NCBI RefSeq assembly: GCF_905220565.1
Contig: NC_059403.1
Coordinates: 1,922,001 to 1,986,000 of the forward strand
Direction: 5' to 3'
DNA length: 64,000 bases
Origin: Melitaea cinxia
Taxonomy: Eukaryota > Arthropoda > Insecta > Lepidoptera > Nymphalidae
Shown: piece by piece, positions 9,901 to 19,500 of the stretch
How the letters are laid out: each line of letters opens with the position of its first letter
Numbering within the stretch: position 1 is the first letter of the stretch
The notes under the pieces: generated by a model
Told to the model about the DNA's origin: nothing
Seen by the model: the letters and a program-made list of their open reading frames with translations, nothing else
The model's database searches: none
Position numbers and translations under genes: made by a program

Positions 9901-11668
9901 TATTAGATTTTTGGGACATACACACGGCACTTTCCCAAGGTGCCGTTGTCGCACTTTTGGAAGGGATTTAATCCTTCCGAGGCTCGCGAATGCCTATAGA
10001 CAGGTTATTTGCCGCCGCCTGTTGCTCGGCGTTGCTGCTCATTTGGCACCAACCAGGGGACGCGTGTAGGGTGGGCCTAGGAAAAGGTGGTAAATCCTAC
10101 GGACGCGAGCAGCACTATCCCCCTAAAAATCCCCCTAAGTTGTATTACATGTCAATAAAAATTGAAGTTGTTTTTTTTTGTTTGCCCATCAAATATTTAT
10201 TTCATAGGCGAATATAGTTAAAACACAAATTACACACCTGTTGTAGATACTCCACCAATATTATCATCAGCGTAGGTCCCACTACCAATTTGTGGGGTGT
10301 CACCAATACGACCCACTACTTTGCCACTCATACCCCCCGTACTGGTGGCTACAGCCACATGACCGTTCCAATCCACCGCAACAGCACCTACTGTCCCAAC
10401 ACCTCCCTATAAAGATATGGGAACTACCTTATTTAAGTTATGTTTTTTTTTTTTAAGTTATATCACACTTATTATACATTTTTAGATAAAAATGCAACTC
10501 ATTTATGTATACATTTTTGAGGAAAAATTTATGAAGCGTATTTTTACAATACTTATCTAGCTGTCTGTATTGTTTAACAGTCTATATATCAAGAAAATGC
10601 TACAGAATGAAATTTCATAAGATTATCCCAGTTTATTTACGTGTAACTTAAAAACTGGTGGTATTTTATCTTAATATGCTGGTCACCTTACTCACCACAG
10701 AACACAACACTTGAAAGCACTTAATGTGTGTGTAATGTGATGTGATTGTGTTAATGTGATCTTCTGTAAGATCGAAATACTACTCCAATCAGGCTGCTCC
10801 ATATTTTGAGCAGGAAGTTTCCTGCTGTGCTCTACCTCAGTTAAAGTAAAACTTGTACATTAATATAAAATAAAATTAATAATATTATAAATTAATAACA
10901 TTATAATAATCTATTTAAAAAAATTACTGCTACACACTATTAAAACACTACCGTGCCCAGAATCATAGTCATATAACAGTGTGTATGAGACTATCAATTA
11001 TACCTCATCTTTAACACCTATTTCAGTTCTACCAAACTCTCCTTGTTTTAAAAAATCATTTAAAGCGTTCTTTGCATTTTCACTTATTAAAGATTCTGGA
11101 GGTACTGTAGAAAATCCCTAAAACAATAAATAATATTTATTAATTATAATTCAATAGTATAATTATGAATTACATTATTGAAGATATATATACATACCAT
11201 TTCTAAAGCAAAAATTTTAGCACCTTCACCGCCTAACAGTGAATGTGGAGAATTTGTAAGAACTTTATGAGCAATGCTTATTGGATGTGGAAAATCTTTG
11301 ACTAGAGCAACAGCGCCTACATCTAGATTCTTTCCACACATCATACTGGCCTCCATTTCTACTTCACCCCGCAAGTTTAAAACAGATCCATATCCTATGA
11401 AAAAAGTAGTTCAATCTCAAGCTTCATTATGCTTAGTTATGATTAGCTCTTTTTTATTTTATTTTTTTTAAATAAGCCTACCTGCATTAAAATATTCATC
11501 ATTTTCCATGAGTACAACTGCAGCCTCTACAGCATCTAAGGCGCTGCCTCCTTGGGCTAAGATTTTTTGCCCAACAGCCACTGAAGCTTTGACTCCATTT
11601 AATTTCCCTTGAACACGGCTCTGAGGAATATCTCCAGCACCTCCATGAACAATAATTATAGGTTCCAT
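3949..11668 (-). CDS. ASRGL1: Isoaspartyl peptidase / L-asparaginase (ASRGL1 type), complete
   Basis: An Ntn-hydrolase that cleaves L-asparagine and isoaspartyl dipeptides after autocatalytic processing. Six exons join in frame: 11668-11482, 11394-11198, 11117-11004, 10406-10238, 4579-4478 and 4121-3949, giving 942 nt or 313 aa (human protein 308 aa). The N-terminus MEPIIIVHGGAG is the family start. The nucleophile is Thr171 in GGVGTVGAVA, the first residue of the beta subunit. STGGMSGKVVGRIGD and GVSTTGHGES are the substrate-pocket segments. The C-terminus ends EEEYISA. The fourth intron (4580-10237) contains a Helitron and a full-length retrotransposon, both on the same strand as the gene. 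Their polyadenylation signals could affect the transcript. All key residues are present, so the gene looks functional. The ATG at 11668 is preferred over an upstream frame because it starts the conserved MEPIIIVHGG strand. Confidence 0.95.
4170..4442. repeat. MITE with AAGGGG(T)CGTCCATT-type inverted ends
   Basis: The left end AAGGGGTCGTCCATTC and the right end AATGAACGTTCCCTA are imperfect inverted repeats about 270 bp apart. A C-run of about 13 bases lies near 4233-4245. The element is in the last asparaginase intron and has no open frame. Superfamily not determined. Confidence 0.55.
4773..5462 (-). mobile_element. Non-autonomous Helitron, 690 bp
   Basis: Read on the minus strand it starts TCACTACATAGTATAAAAC after an A, and ends with a GC-rich hairpin (CCGTGCGAAGCCGGAGCGGG) then CTAG followed by T. 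A 5' TC, a 3' hairpin plus CTAG, and insertion between A and T are the Helitron hallmarks. The same family is at 57571-58816 and, shorter, at 39006-39204. It lies in the asparaginase intron, beside the retrotransposon. Confidence 0.82.
5463..5589 (-). repeat. AT-rich repeat-like spacer between Helitron and retrotransposon
   Basis: A short stretch ending in AATAAA-rich sequence. It may be the 3' tail of an older element, or original intron. No coding potential seen. Confidence 0.3.
5705..6967 (-). CDS. Retrotransposon ORF2, reverse transcriptase part
   Basis: Copies the element RNA into DNA at the nicked target. The 420-codon frame holds the RT palm: SYRPISL (41-47), QFGFRKHHST (77-86), AFLDIQQAFDKVWH (110-123), GVPQGSVLGP (169-178) and the catalytic YADD (198-201). 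The frame ends with RPVKRLKRAH, typical of the Jockey ORF2 C-terminus. It is one nucleotide out of frame with the endonuclease frame at 6955-8367, so the apparent start MVF is not a real start. Complete at the 3' end. Confidence 0.93.
   Translation of the reverse strand: MVFLTNLFNATLRLSHFPNVWKVSQIIMIHKPGKPTHEPSSYRPISLTPVLSKLWEKIFLARLSKCINERDIIPQHQFGFRKHHSTVEQVHRVYDSIRHCLETKQYCSAAFLDIQQAFDKVWHKGLLYKITKLLPHPIYSTIRSYLENIVFFVKQGEARSGLFKCLAGVPQGSVLGPVLYNIFTHDLPQSADVTIATYADDAAFLSSSVDPIRATAKLQRQLNDTHAWLNKWRMKASAPKSFHITFSLRQGDCPPVRLDNTILPQTNCVKYLGFLLDRRLTWKDHIKAKRDETNQRFRNLLWLLGRQSTLSTDNKLLVYSTILKPIWIYGIQIWSTASKSNIMCLQRVQNNILRVIAGAPWFARNSEIHDYLGIPTVTAEIERYRKNYMERLSAHPNPLAYQLTTSRPVKRLKRAHVLAT
6955..8367 (-). 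CDS. Retrotransposon ORF2, AP-type endonuclease part
   Basis: An exonuclease-endonuclease-phosphatase domain that nicks the target strand. Visible motifs are ARNINGL (8-14), the metal-binding Glu in ISESHV (35-40), VYCPPKHK (107-114), GDWNAKH (135-141) and the catalytic SDHSP (210-214). The region after residue 250 links to the RT. The start ATG at 8367 overlaps the stop of ORF1 by 4 nt. The frame runs to NAWCF and stops where the RT frame begins. The break falls in or beside a run of six A residues on the coding strand. In related elements the two parts form one polyprotein. Confidence 0.92.
   Translation of the reverse strand: MIDLRIAARNINGLSPNTHELSTFIRSNKLDVVMISESHVTNKSSINILGYSTYLSPHPDGTAHAGSAIVVRKSLKHNLLAPYDKEYLQAASVMVNTRTGFITLSAVYCPPKHKISEANFTDFFKTLGNRFIAGGDWNAKHIYWGSRLTTSRGRSLKECLDSNHLLTLSTGSPTYWPSDPETTPDLLDFFITKNICPQYTSVESSLDGSSDHSPIILTISSIIPTSDRGCESLHNYKTDWYGFRDLLNEEINLHFPMSSVDELEDASLYFTNLVQVAAWKNTPELCTGNFSPTLPMDIRHKIEQKRRLRRVWQHSRHPSDKSALNRAIKELRGLLRASANETVRQALELMSPLGRGERSLWKATKNLNKMQIPIPPIRNGNTWARTDIEKADAFGTHLAAIFKPNEAQGDDDPHIDLILNQDFQLSIPPSPTSPSEVLREIKNMNAKKVPGFDLITPRLLKELPKNAWCF
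8364..9893 (-). CDS. Retrotransposon ORF1, gag-like nucleic-acid-binding protein
   Basis: A 509-aa protein that packages the element RNA. It has a low-complexity basic N-terminal half, then the conserved block before the knuckles (IKYIYHQHVKIEDPRKS). Three cysteine knuckles follow: C333-C336-H341-C346, C352-C355-H359-C364 and C375-C378-H382-C389. This layout is that of Jockey-clade ORF1 proteins. The frame is intact. The stop overlaps the ORF2 start. Confidence 0.93.
   Translation of the reverse strand: MSDVDNVLSCDPANARRSQVPGPASVKLVNEVCTEAGDQASVTENATGSTKRNLVQQAFHPSLFTSRPRSSSLGSNPSIASTTNINLAPTVPGATSIDNDAHTCPPIFSTEPSRQTANLPPPWQKALTAHNHKRRRTSNSPPLENTIQTRNSFSGLPLDQPDSDHHIPKTLPVSKPPPPIILYGIEDVNELTKLIETVSEKRHFKFRIVNKNLMRVLVDSVDEYKKIIQLIREKGLIGHTFTRKDTKCYRIVIKNLHHTTPHDAIVEEIEATGNKVRGEIINARFRPNKNPTSTFFVNIEPSPNNKSVKNIKYIYHQHVKIEDPRKSKTIVQCQRCQQYGHSKNNCMRPYRCVKCGDGHKTSECRKKDRNTPAKCALCSCDHPVNYKGCTVYQEILARKINSSQKKSRQFEKTLPPSNDRTSDSTVTMLGKMTRPNMSYARATAGACYNMQSINDNDDKTRTNILPQLQPQSSNLEALLLKQTEKMDILSQQIGSLLALLTKLVAKLAP
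10681..10845 (+). repeat. Fragment of dispersed repeat family S
   Basis: Shares GGTCACCTTACTCACCA and the CTTCTGTAAG...CAATCAGGCTGCTCC block with better copies at 18758-19007 and 27417-27650. It lies in the third asparaginase intron and is partial at its 5' side. Confidence 0.6.
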
Positions 11669-12283
11669 TTTTTTTATATAAGAATATTCTTGTAACAACT
11701 TTGACGACCTTACTGGTTGAAACGGTTATATGTGTTCTGTGATTCAGTTTATAAGTAAACAAAGTTTACAGCTGAGTAAATTTGAAAAGTTCAAACAAAT
11801 CAAAGAAAACTGCAATTTGACATTTGATTGACAGTTGATAAAATATCAATATATCGAAATATCGATATTACTATTTAGAACTATCGATATTTATTACTAA
11901 TACTTTTTTGGACGATATATCGATAGTTCGATATTGAAAATTAAATATCGACACTCAGAAATTTGAAGTAAAACTTTTTTACGCAAGCTTCTCTTGGGGA
12001 GTAAACTTGGAAATACGTGATGAGAGTGTTACGAAAAGTGTGATCGGGCGAGGCGAACGGAAGTTGAGAGGGACACATAAGTTAGTGAAAGTAGAAAGAG
12101 GGAGAGACTTATGTTTCGTAACGCTTTCGTCGTGTAGTCTAAAGCTTACTCGTATTTTTAAGTAACTTTTTATTTTTTATTTTTTCTCGTCAACTATTTA
12201 AACTAGAACATCATAAACTTAATCTACTGAACTTTATTTACACTACATTATTTTTTTCCTCTTTTAGTTTATTCATTTACATA

Positions 12284-12490
12284 CTAGATTTACCCGCGGC
12301 TTCGCTCGAACTGAAATCATCAAATAAGTAGAGATTTTTTTCTTTCGTAAAATATTTTTTTTTTTAGTAAAAAGTATTCTATTTTACTTCTTATACCTCC
12401 AAGAATATATGTACAAAGTTTCATGATGATAAGTAGTTTTCTCGTGAAAGCGTAACAAACAAACACATTCACATTTATAATATTAGTAGT
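12284..12490 (-). repeat. Helitron-like short repeat with CTAG end
   Basis: On the minus strand it ends CGAGCGAAGCCGCGGGTAAA then TCTAG, followed by T. It starts near an AATATTATAAATGTGAATG motif. The GC-rich hairpin plus CTAG fits a non-autonomous Helitron 3' end. It is nested in the decayed hAT element. Confidence 0.55.
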
Positions 12491-12519
12491 AATTATCCTA
12501 AATCAAAATGTAATTTTCG

Positions 12520-12921
12520 TAGGCACTTCTCCACGCAGAGAAAAGGAAAATACTACATTATTATGGAACAGACATGAAGATATGCTCTTGAAAAATTTGT
12601 CTAATGCCAATGAATTTTTTATCACAATTTTTGTTACAATGTCTGCAGCAGTATTTAGATCAACCGAATATCTCAAGGTCATTAAATACTGGGTTGATAA
12701 AATTTTGAAAACATTTCACTCTTGTGCTATCAGAAATCGCTGTTAAATATTTGATTTCTTCTGCTACATCTATAGCATCTGAACGAATTGCTTCTGTAAT
12801 CAATATTTTAGAGTCTAATAATCGTAATAATCAATCAATTGAACATATAAAACAACGAGTGTTTTTTAAACTCTTACTGAATATTGGTACGCATTATTGT
12901 TTTATTAAAATTGAACAATAA
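12520..12921 (+). pseudogene. hAT transposase C-terminal relic
   Basis: The end of the open frame (12724-12921) reads LSEIAVKYLISSATSIASER, matching the dimerisation region of hAT transposases (pattern L..IA.KYL.I.ATS..SER). The upstream 200 bp continues the similarity in other frames (ENTTLLWNRHED), so the gene is broken by frameshifts. Only the C-terminal part remains. No catalytic residues are present. Confidence 0.72.
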
Positions 12922-13580
12922 TTACTTAAAATCTTAAATTTTAATACACTTATAATTTAATTTGTTTAACATATATACTGAAATATGAACTGTGTAAATT
13001 ATTTTTGAGCCGACTTACGATTGTTTTTTTAAAAACAAAGCCGATGAAATTAAATCTAAAAAATATCGATATATCGAAATATCGATATTTTTTTCGATAT
13101 ATCAAACTCCGGTATTGATATATTTAAAAATATCGATATATCGACAATCCGATATTTTAAAAAATATCAACAGCCCTAGTATAGAAGCTTGTAGAATACA
13201 ATTCTTATACAATCTTTAGCTCTGCATACTTTATAGTTTATGGAAACTATTTTGACTTATATTTTTGAAATAAAGCTATGGATATATTTTACGTTCTTAC
13301 ACGTGATAATGCCTGTTATTATATGTTAAAGTAAGATTTTTGTAATATTTTTGGTTTATAATTCTTTCTAATTTATATTAAAACATTCATAAAATAAAAG
13401 CAGTTTTTTATTCAATTGAAAATATTGAAATATAACGAGTGGCAAACTTGTCAACAGTAACTGGCAATAAAAAATTAGATGTGAATAAAAATGGTGGTCC
13501 GTAAGTTTGTAAATTGAAAAGGGTATTATTTTAATAATAAAGAAATAATTATTTGTTGTGATGGTTATTTGAAGAAGAAA

Positions 13581-16500
13581 ATGTCTACTCCAGTGTCGAA
13601 TCGTAAATATGGAGCACAAAAGATTCGACTCACTAGTAAGTAATTGATCCTTTCACTAATTTGTGTTCCAAAACTTGATGTGAATTTTAGAATGACTGTC
13701 ACTCCCTAATTAACGTGATTATTTTCTTTTTAGTTCTGTGCGCAAGGAATTTAGTTCGCAGAGATTTATTTCGTAAGTTTTTATCACATTATTTCTTCAT
13801 ATATCTTTGTAGATAATTTAATAATAATTTTTTATTGAATAATGTCACGAGAAGTACTGCAATCATATGATACAAACATTTAATGGCTTAGAGTTTCCTA
13901 TTCATATTTACGTTACTTTCATCTTACAAACAAAAATAATCGCACAATATTAAAGGACTTTATTTGCAACTTGTATGTTGTTATTGTCATATTCAAGTAA
14001 GAATAAGAATAGTTAAAAGTAAGAATGTGTTCATAAAGTATGAAGTTATGAAAATAAAAGTATACTTATATAAGCATATTGCATATTGAATACAATTAAA
14101 TTCATAAAGAGATGCATATGCATACTATCATTTAAGTAACTAATAAATGCTACAAAATAGTCTGTACTTTATATTCAAAATGTAATACCTAATTATTAAT
14201 CGCTAATAATAGTATTGTGGTTTGTAAACCATATATAATTATAGAAGGTAAAATATATGGTAATCGAGCTTTAAGTTATCAATCAAAACTTGTGCGTCAT
14301 GAGCGTGACAATTCTTCGGAATTATGACTAAAACAGCTTTAATAAATGATAAATAAATATCAATTTTATTGGAACAAAGTTCCTAGGGCAGGCTTGACAT
14401 TTGGCTTGGCAACCGAACTCAAAAAAATGTGATACTAATACCGTAAGAAAAATATATAACGGAAGTGAAGTAATATCAGTCACACGACTGTATCATGACG
14501 TTTGTAAAACTAAAATATTACTAGTAAACTTTTTTTAAATTATTTATGTAATTTTATACTGTCAACGATAATAAATAAAGACATATTTTTTTTTTATTTC
14601 ACTAATAGTTTGAATTATTATTATTATTATTATTTTGTTCGATTTAATTTATTTTACAGTATTTGTTATTTTCTAAAATACTAAATTTCCTAAATACTTT
14701 TATGTACTTAATTAAAAACCAATGAACAAAATTAAAAAAAAAGTCAGGAACAAGAAAATATATATAAAATTCAACATTTTTTATTCAAATTGTGTTGCTT
14801 CTATACTATCCGAAGGAACTTCGTTCCTACCTGGTGTCCCATGACACCACATTATTTATTTATTTAATATTAACTACAGTTACATAAATTCATATGCAAC
14901 ATAACTATTTCATTCAGATAAAAAACTTAGAAATTTTGATCTAATTATTTAGATTTCTTCTGCATAGATTTAATCAACCACAAAGTAAATGATTTTATAT
15001 GTAAAATAAATAGCAAATTCTAACATAATTACAAAAGTAATGAATACTTTATTATGTTATCATTTAAAAAAAAAAAGTAATAAAAGCAAAAATGTGTAAA
15101 AGTAAAAGTTAGTTAGTTAAGTTTTTCTAGAAAATTATAAATACAAATATTTTTTAAATTACTATTTATATGCAAATATTTATTTATTTAAGTGACGAGT
15201 CACAACTAAGTTTGATTAATCTAGTCTCCGTAGTATGTTAATAAAAATTAACTACGTTAAATTCATAATGATGTAACATATAGAAATCGCCCTATAAGAT
15301 TTATTTTTAACCGACTTAAAAAAAGGAGGAGGTATTCGACCATAATATATCATTATATATAATAAAACTAAGTTGATAAAATGTGCATGCCAATAAAACT
15401 TAAAAAGGATTCCCGACATGATATAGGGACTTATATAATGTGATAGCCCTTTATCCCCCCTCAAACAAGAAAGTTCCCATTTTAACCTAAAGGGCGTGTT
15501 TTTAAAGATATAAGGGTAGTAATGGCATGAAATTTAAAATTCCAATTTCAATAAAGTCTTAAATTAAGTTTAATTAATATTGTTGACGATATCAATTTTA
15601 ATATTCTAAAGAAAATACCTGGCGAAGAGAAAATATATAAATCGATCGACACGATGGTATCCATTGAAGGAAGTGTCAACTTCCCTACTGAATTTCTAAA
15701 CTCTTTACAAGTACCGGGAAAGCCATTACACTGCCTTCGTCTGAAAATTGGATCTCCAATCATACTACTCAAAAATCTCAACTCCCCCAAACTATGTAAT
15801 GGAGGATTGTAAAGGATGATTGTAAAACAGCTATTGAATAATATCATTGAAGCTGAACTTATTTCTGGAAAGAACAAAGGACACACAGTATTTATACCTA
15901 AAATACCACTGATCTCTTCTGAATAGCCATTTCAATTTAAAAGATTGCAGTTTCCAATTAAATTAGCCTTTAGTTTTACAATTAACAAAGTGCAAAGGCA
16001 AACTTTAAAATATTGTGTCATCAACCTCAAAGAATCCTGCTTCTCTTTATGTAGCTTGCTCAAGAGTAGGAAATTAGAAAAATTTATATATATATATATA
16101 CCCCAGACAATAAAATGAAAAATGTTGTTTAGAAACAAGTAGTGTAAATAATGAGAAAATGTTTTCAATATTTTTTTTTACTTTTTACGTCATAGTTTAT
16201 TTATTTTTTTTATTTCAACTACCACGTAATCTCATATCAACACCCGAGCGAAGCCGGGTATCATAGCTAGTATATATATATTTATGTACATATGTTCGGG
16301 GATAACTTCGTTGTTTATGATCTGATTTTGATAATTCTTTCTATGTTGGAAAGGGGATATTCAAAGGGAGGTACCATAATAAGGAAACCAGGACCTGATG
16401 ATGGAATCTCAGAAAAATCGAGGTAAACCCTCGAAAATCGTAGTGATGACTAGTGCGTTTATTGATTTTTTTCGTCTAGTTACCTCGTATTACTTGTCAA

Positions 16501-19500
16501 TGTAATTGAAGTCGGTTTTTTCGTTTGCGAGCATTTTTTTTTAAATCTTAGTTTGGTATAAGGTAATTCAATCTATCACTAATATTTGAAAAAAAATTAC
16601 AGTGTAATTAAAGTTAATTAATAATATTATGTATGGTGTTAAAAAATTTTACTATAATAATAATAATAATTGTTTATTTGCACGAACATGGTGTTGAAGC
16701 TGTACAAGATTAAGATTAGTACAGTCCAAGCATGTTCTACCTTACGGTGTACAAATATTAAATATCAATGAGGTTACTCTACTTTTCAGGATTACCAGAT
16801 CCATTTGCAAAAATTACAGTCGATGGTAGTGGTCAAGTTTACTCAACAAATGCAGTGAAAGCTACATTAGATCCAAAATGGAATACACATTATGACCTTT
16901 ATCTTACTAAAGGTGACGGAATCACAATCAGGTATGACCTATATTTTTATATATATATAAATCTTGTGTCACAATGTTTGTTCCAGCTAATCTCCGAAAC
17001 TACTTAACCGATTGTAATGAAATATTGCACAGATACATCTGTCCAACTAAACCGTCCGTTGTCTGTCTAAACACCTTTGTTCAACTTAAAATATAGGCTA
17101 TATTTTATTTCGATATATACAATTATTATATTCACGAAAATAAAAGTCAAGGTCAGCTAGTTATAATAAAATTTCCTCATGTAAGTTATTTTTTGTGCTT
17201 TCTCGAATTAAACTGTATTTGTTTATAATTAGGAAGGCAACTTAAACTTTACTCATTTTTAATTTTTGTAAAAGTTTCGTGTACTTTCTGGTGGTGATTC
17301 TAAATAATATTTAAAACAATTGACAAATTTTTGTATGTTTAACCTTTCATACATTCGGTCTGTAACGTCCCACTGTTGGGCATAGGCCTCGTTTCTCCAC
17401 ATAGGAAAGAGATTGGAGCTTAATCCACCACGCTGCTTCGCTGCGGATTGGCGGATATGTTCCCTACTATGAGTAATGGTCACTATCAGATATTTACGAT
17501 AACATCCGGGACCTACGGTACTCCGAGGTTTAGGGTGACCCACAACGACAGCCGTCAAAAACTGGAAGGAAATATTCTATAATATATTATATTAGGAATC
17601 GAAATTCGAACTATTTGTGTTTTAGGCGAGTACCACCACCGCACTCTCTCACCGCACCAGTACAGCAGAGCGGTTGTTAAATTTAACCTTTCGTAATATT
17701 TATAAATATTTTCAGTGTGTGGAATCAACGTAAAGTTCACAAACGACAGGGTTCTGGTTTTCTAGGTTGTGTTCGAATTTTGCCAAGTACAGTGCACAAG
17801 TTAAAGGACACAGGATGTAAGTTATAATTTAAATGAGTTTATTTGCGCTAATAAAAACATTTTTACCAACTTCTTACATTGTACCAGAATTGTATATATA
17901 ATAATAATCAAGAAATTAAATAAATATAACATATAAGTACGTTTGACATACACACATATAAACTGTTCCTCATAGGTATTATGTATAAATAAATATATGT
18001 CCCTTCCCCCACATGATATTGAACCCACAACCCCTGGAGCTTAATGCAGGTTCACTGCTAAGTGTGTTAATCCAACGTATAATGGCCTTATTCAGATCAA
18101 TGTCTGGAATTATGCGAAGACAATTCAGGAGAAACATGTGGTGTCCGAGGTCAAGTGATTGTGTCTCTGCTATCTCGTGATGGAACGAGAGGAGAGCCTG
18201 CTTCTGCCGCTGGTGAAGGATCACCACTAGCTGTGGTCGGTCCAGCTGGAGAAGTACGAGCACCGAGAGATCCACCCGTTAATAATTCTAGCAGTTCAAA
18301 TTTACCTTTACCTCCACATTGGGAAGAGAGATTTACGGCCAATGGCAGGTACTTATGACTACAGATTTTCAATGGTTTTGTATTTAAAGCTTTAAGTTGA
18401 AAAAATTATAAGTCTACTTTGATCTAAAAAATATGAATCAGCTTCCATATTTTATTAGTAACTATGTTTTGAACTACAGATGTAGCTTATAAGTAAACAT
18501 TATACTTTCAGGCCATATTATGTTAACCATGCACTGCGACGTACTCAATGGGATCGTCCATCTGAACAGATCCCCGCTTCTCCCCCACCAACAACGCCTC
18601 CATCCTCTCCATCACCAGGACCCACCAGTCCTGTCACTCCCACCACACCAATGTCACCTGCGTCTCCGTCTTCACCTGTATCAGAAAGTGATGTTAGTCA
18701 TTCGGCTTCCATATCTTTAAGGTAGAGAATTTCAATGTACAGATTTTTTTTATATATAACTAGGGCGGCAAACAAGCGCACGGTTCCGATGGTAAGCAAT
18801 TACCCTGGCCTGATGTCTGCAACTCCAGAAGCACGCAGCGCGATGTCGATCCTATCCCCATTGGAGCTCTGATCACCTTACTCACCAACAGGAACACTAC
18901 TGCTTGAAAACAGTATTAATTAGCTGTGATCTTCTGTAAGTGATCTGTCTACCCCAGTCGGGGTACTGCTCCATATTTTGAGCAAGAAATTTCCTGCTAT
19001 GGCCTATATATATATAGGATTTTAATATAGCTAATAGCAGATACTAAAATACCGAAAAAAAATCAATATACAGATATTGACATCTTTTGGCTATTATAAC
19101 AAAATGGCTAAGTTAATAGCATAACTAGATAGCTCACAAAGTACTATGACTATACATTTTAACTACGTTCTAAGTAGATTTTCCTCAAAAGAAATTAAAT
19201 TACTATGTTACAAAAAAAAATTGTGGTTTTCAGACCAGAACCACAACCTCAAACGGCAGTTCGATGTCGCCAGCCTTCAACACCAGCAACACAAGCCCCT
19301 GTTACACCGATAGCAGCAACTGACCTACCCCCTGGATATGGTAATATATTCATTAAAATTTGTAAATTATCAAAACCAATTGGTCTAGTAGATTCAAAGA
19401 CAAATCTGACTACAGATACATTTAAGGGTTTTGTTGGCATACACAACTGAACAAAATTAATCCATTTATTTAATGGGTAGTTTGAAAACCATTTCACTCA

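Larger units (their letters stand above)
5602..10138 (-). mobile_element. Full-length Jockey-clade non-LTR retrotransposon
   Basis: A 4.5-kb element on the minus strand, from a 5' UTR (about 245 bp) through ORF1 (gag) and ORF2 (endonuclease plus reverse transcriptase) to a short 3' UTR and a poly(A) tail (T-run at 5601-5613 on the plus strand). It is flanked by a 12-bp duplication with one mismatch: GTTATATTACAT at 5590-5601 and GTTGTATTACAT at 10139-10150. ORF1 and ORF2 overlap by 4 nt. Both termini are present, the coding frames are nearly intact, and the duplications still match, so the insertion is fairly young. ORF2 carries one frame break near 6970. The element lies inside the fourth asparaginase intron in the same orientation. 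Confidence 0.92.
11825..13180. mobile_element. Decayed hAT element with ATATCGATAT-rich ends
   Basis: Both ends (about 11828-11955 and 13052-13170) are dense in ATATCGATAT/ATATCGAAATAT motifs in inverted arrangement. The right end read backwards begins TAGGGCTGTTGATA, and the left end CAGTTGATA. A transposase C-terminal relic lies between them. A CTAG-ended repeat (12284-12490) is nested inside. No intact target duplication was identified. The element occupies most of the 1.9 kb between the divergent asparaginase and Smurf starts. Confidence 0.7.
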
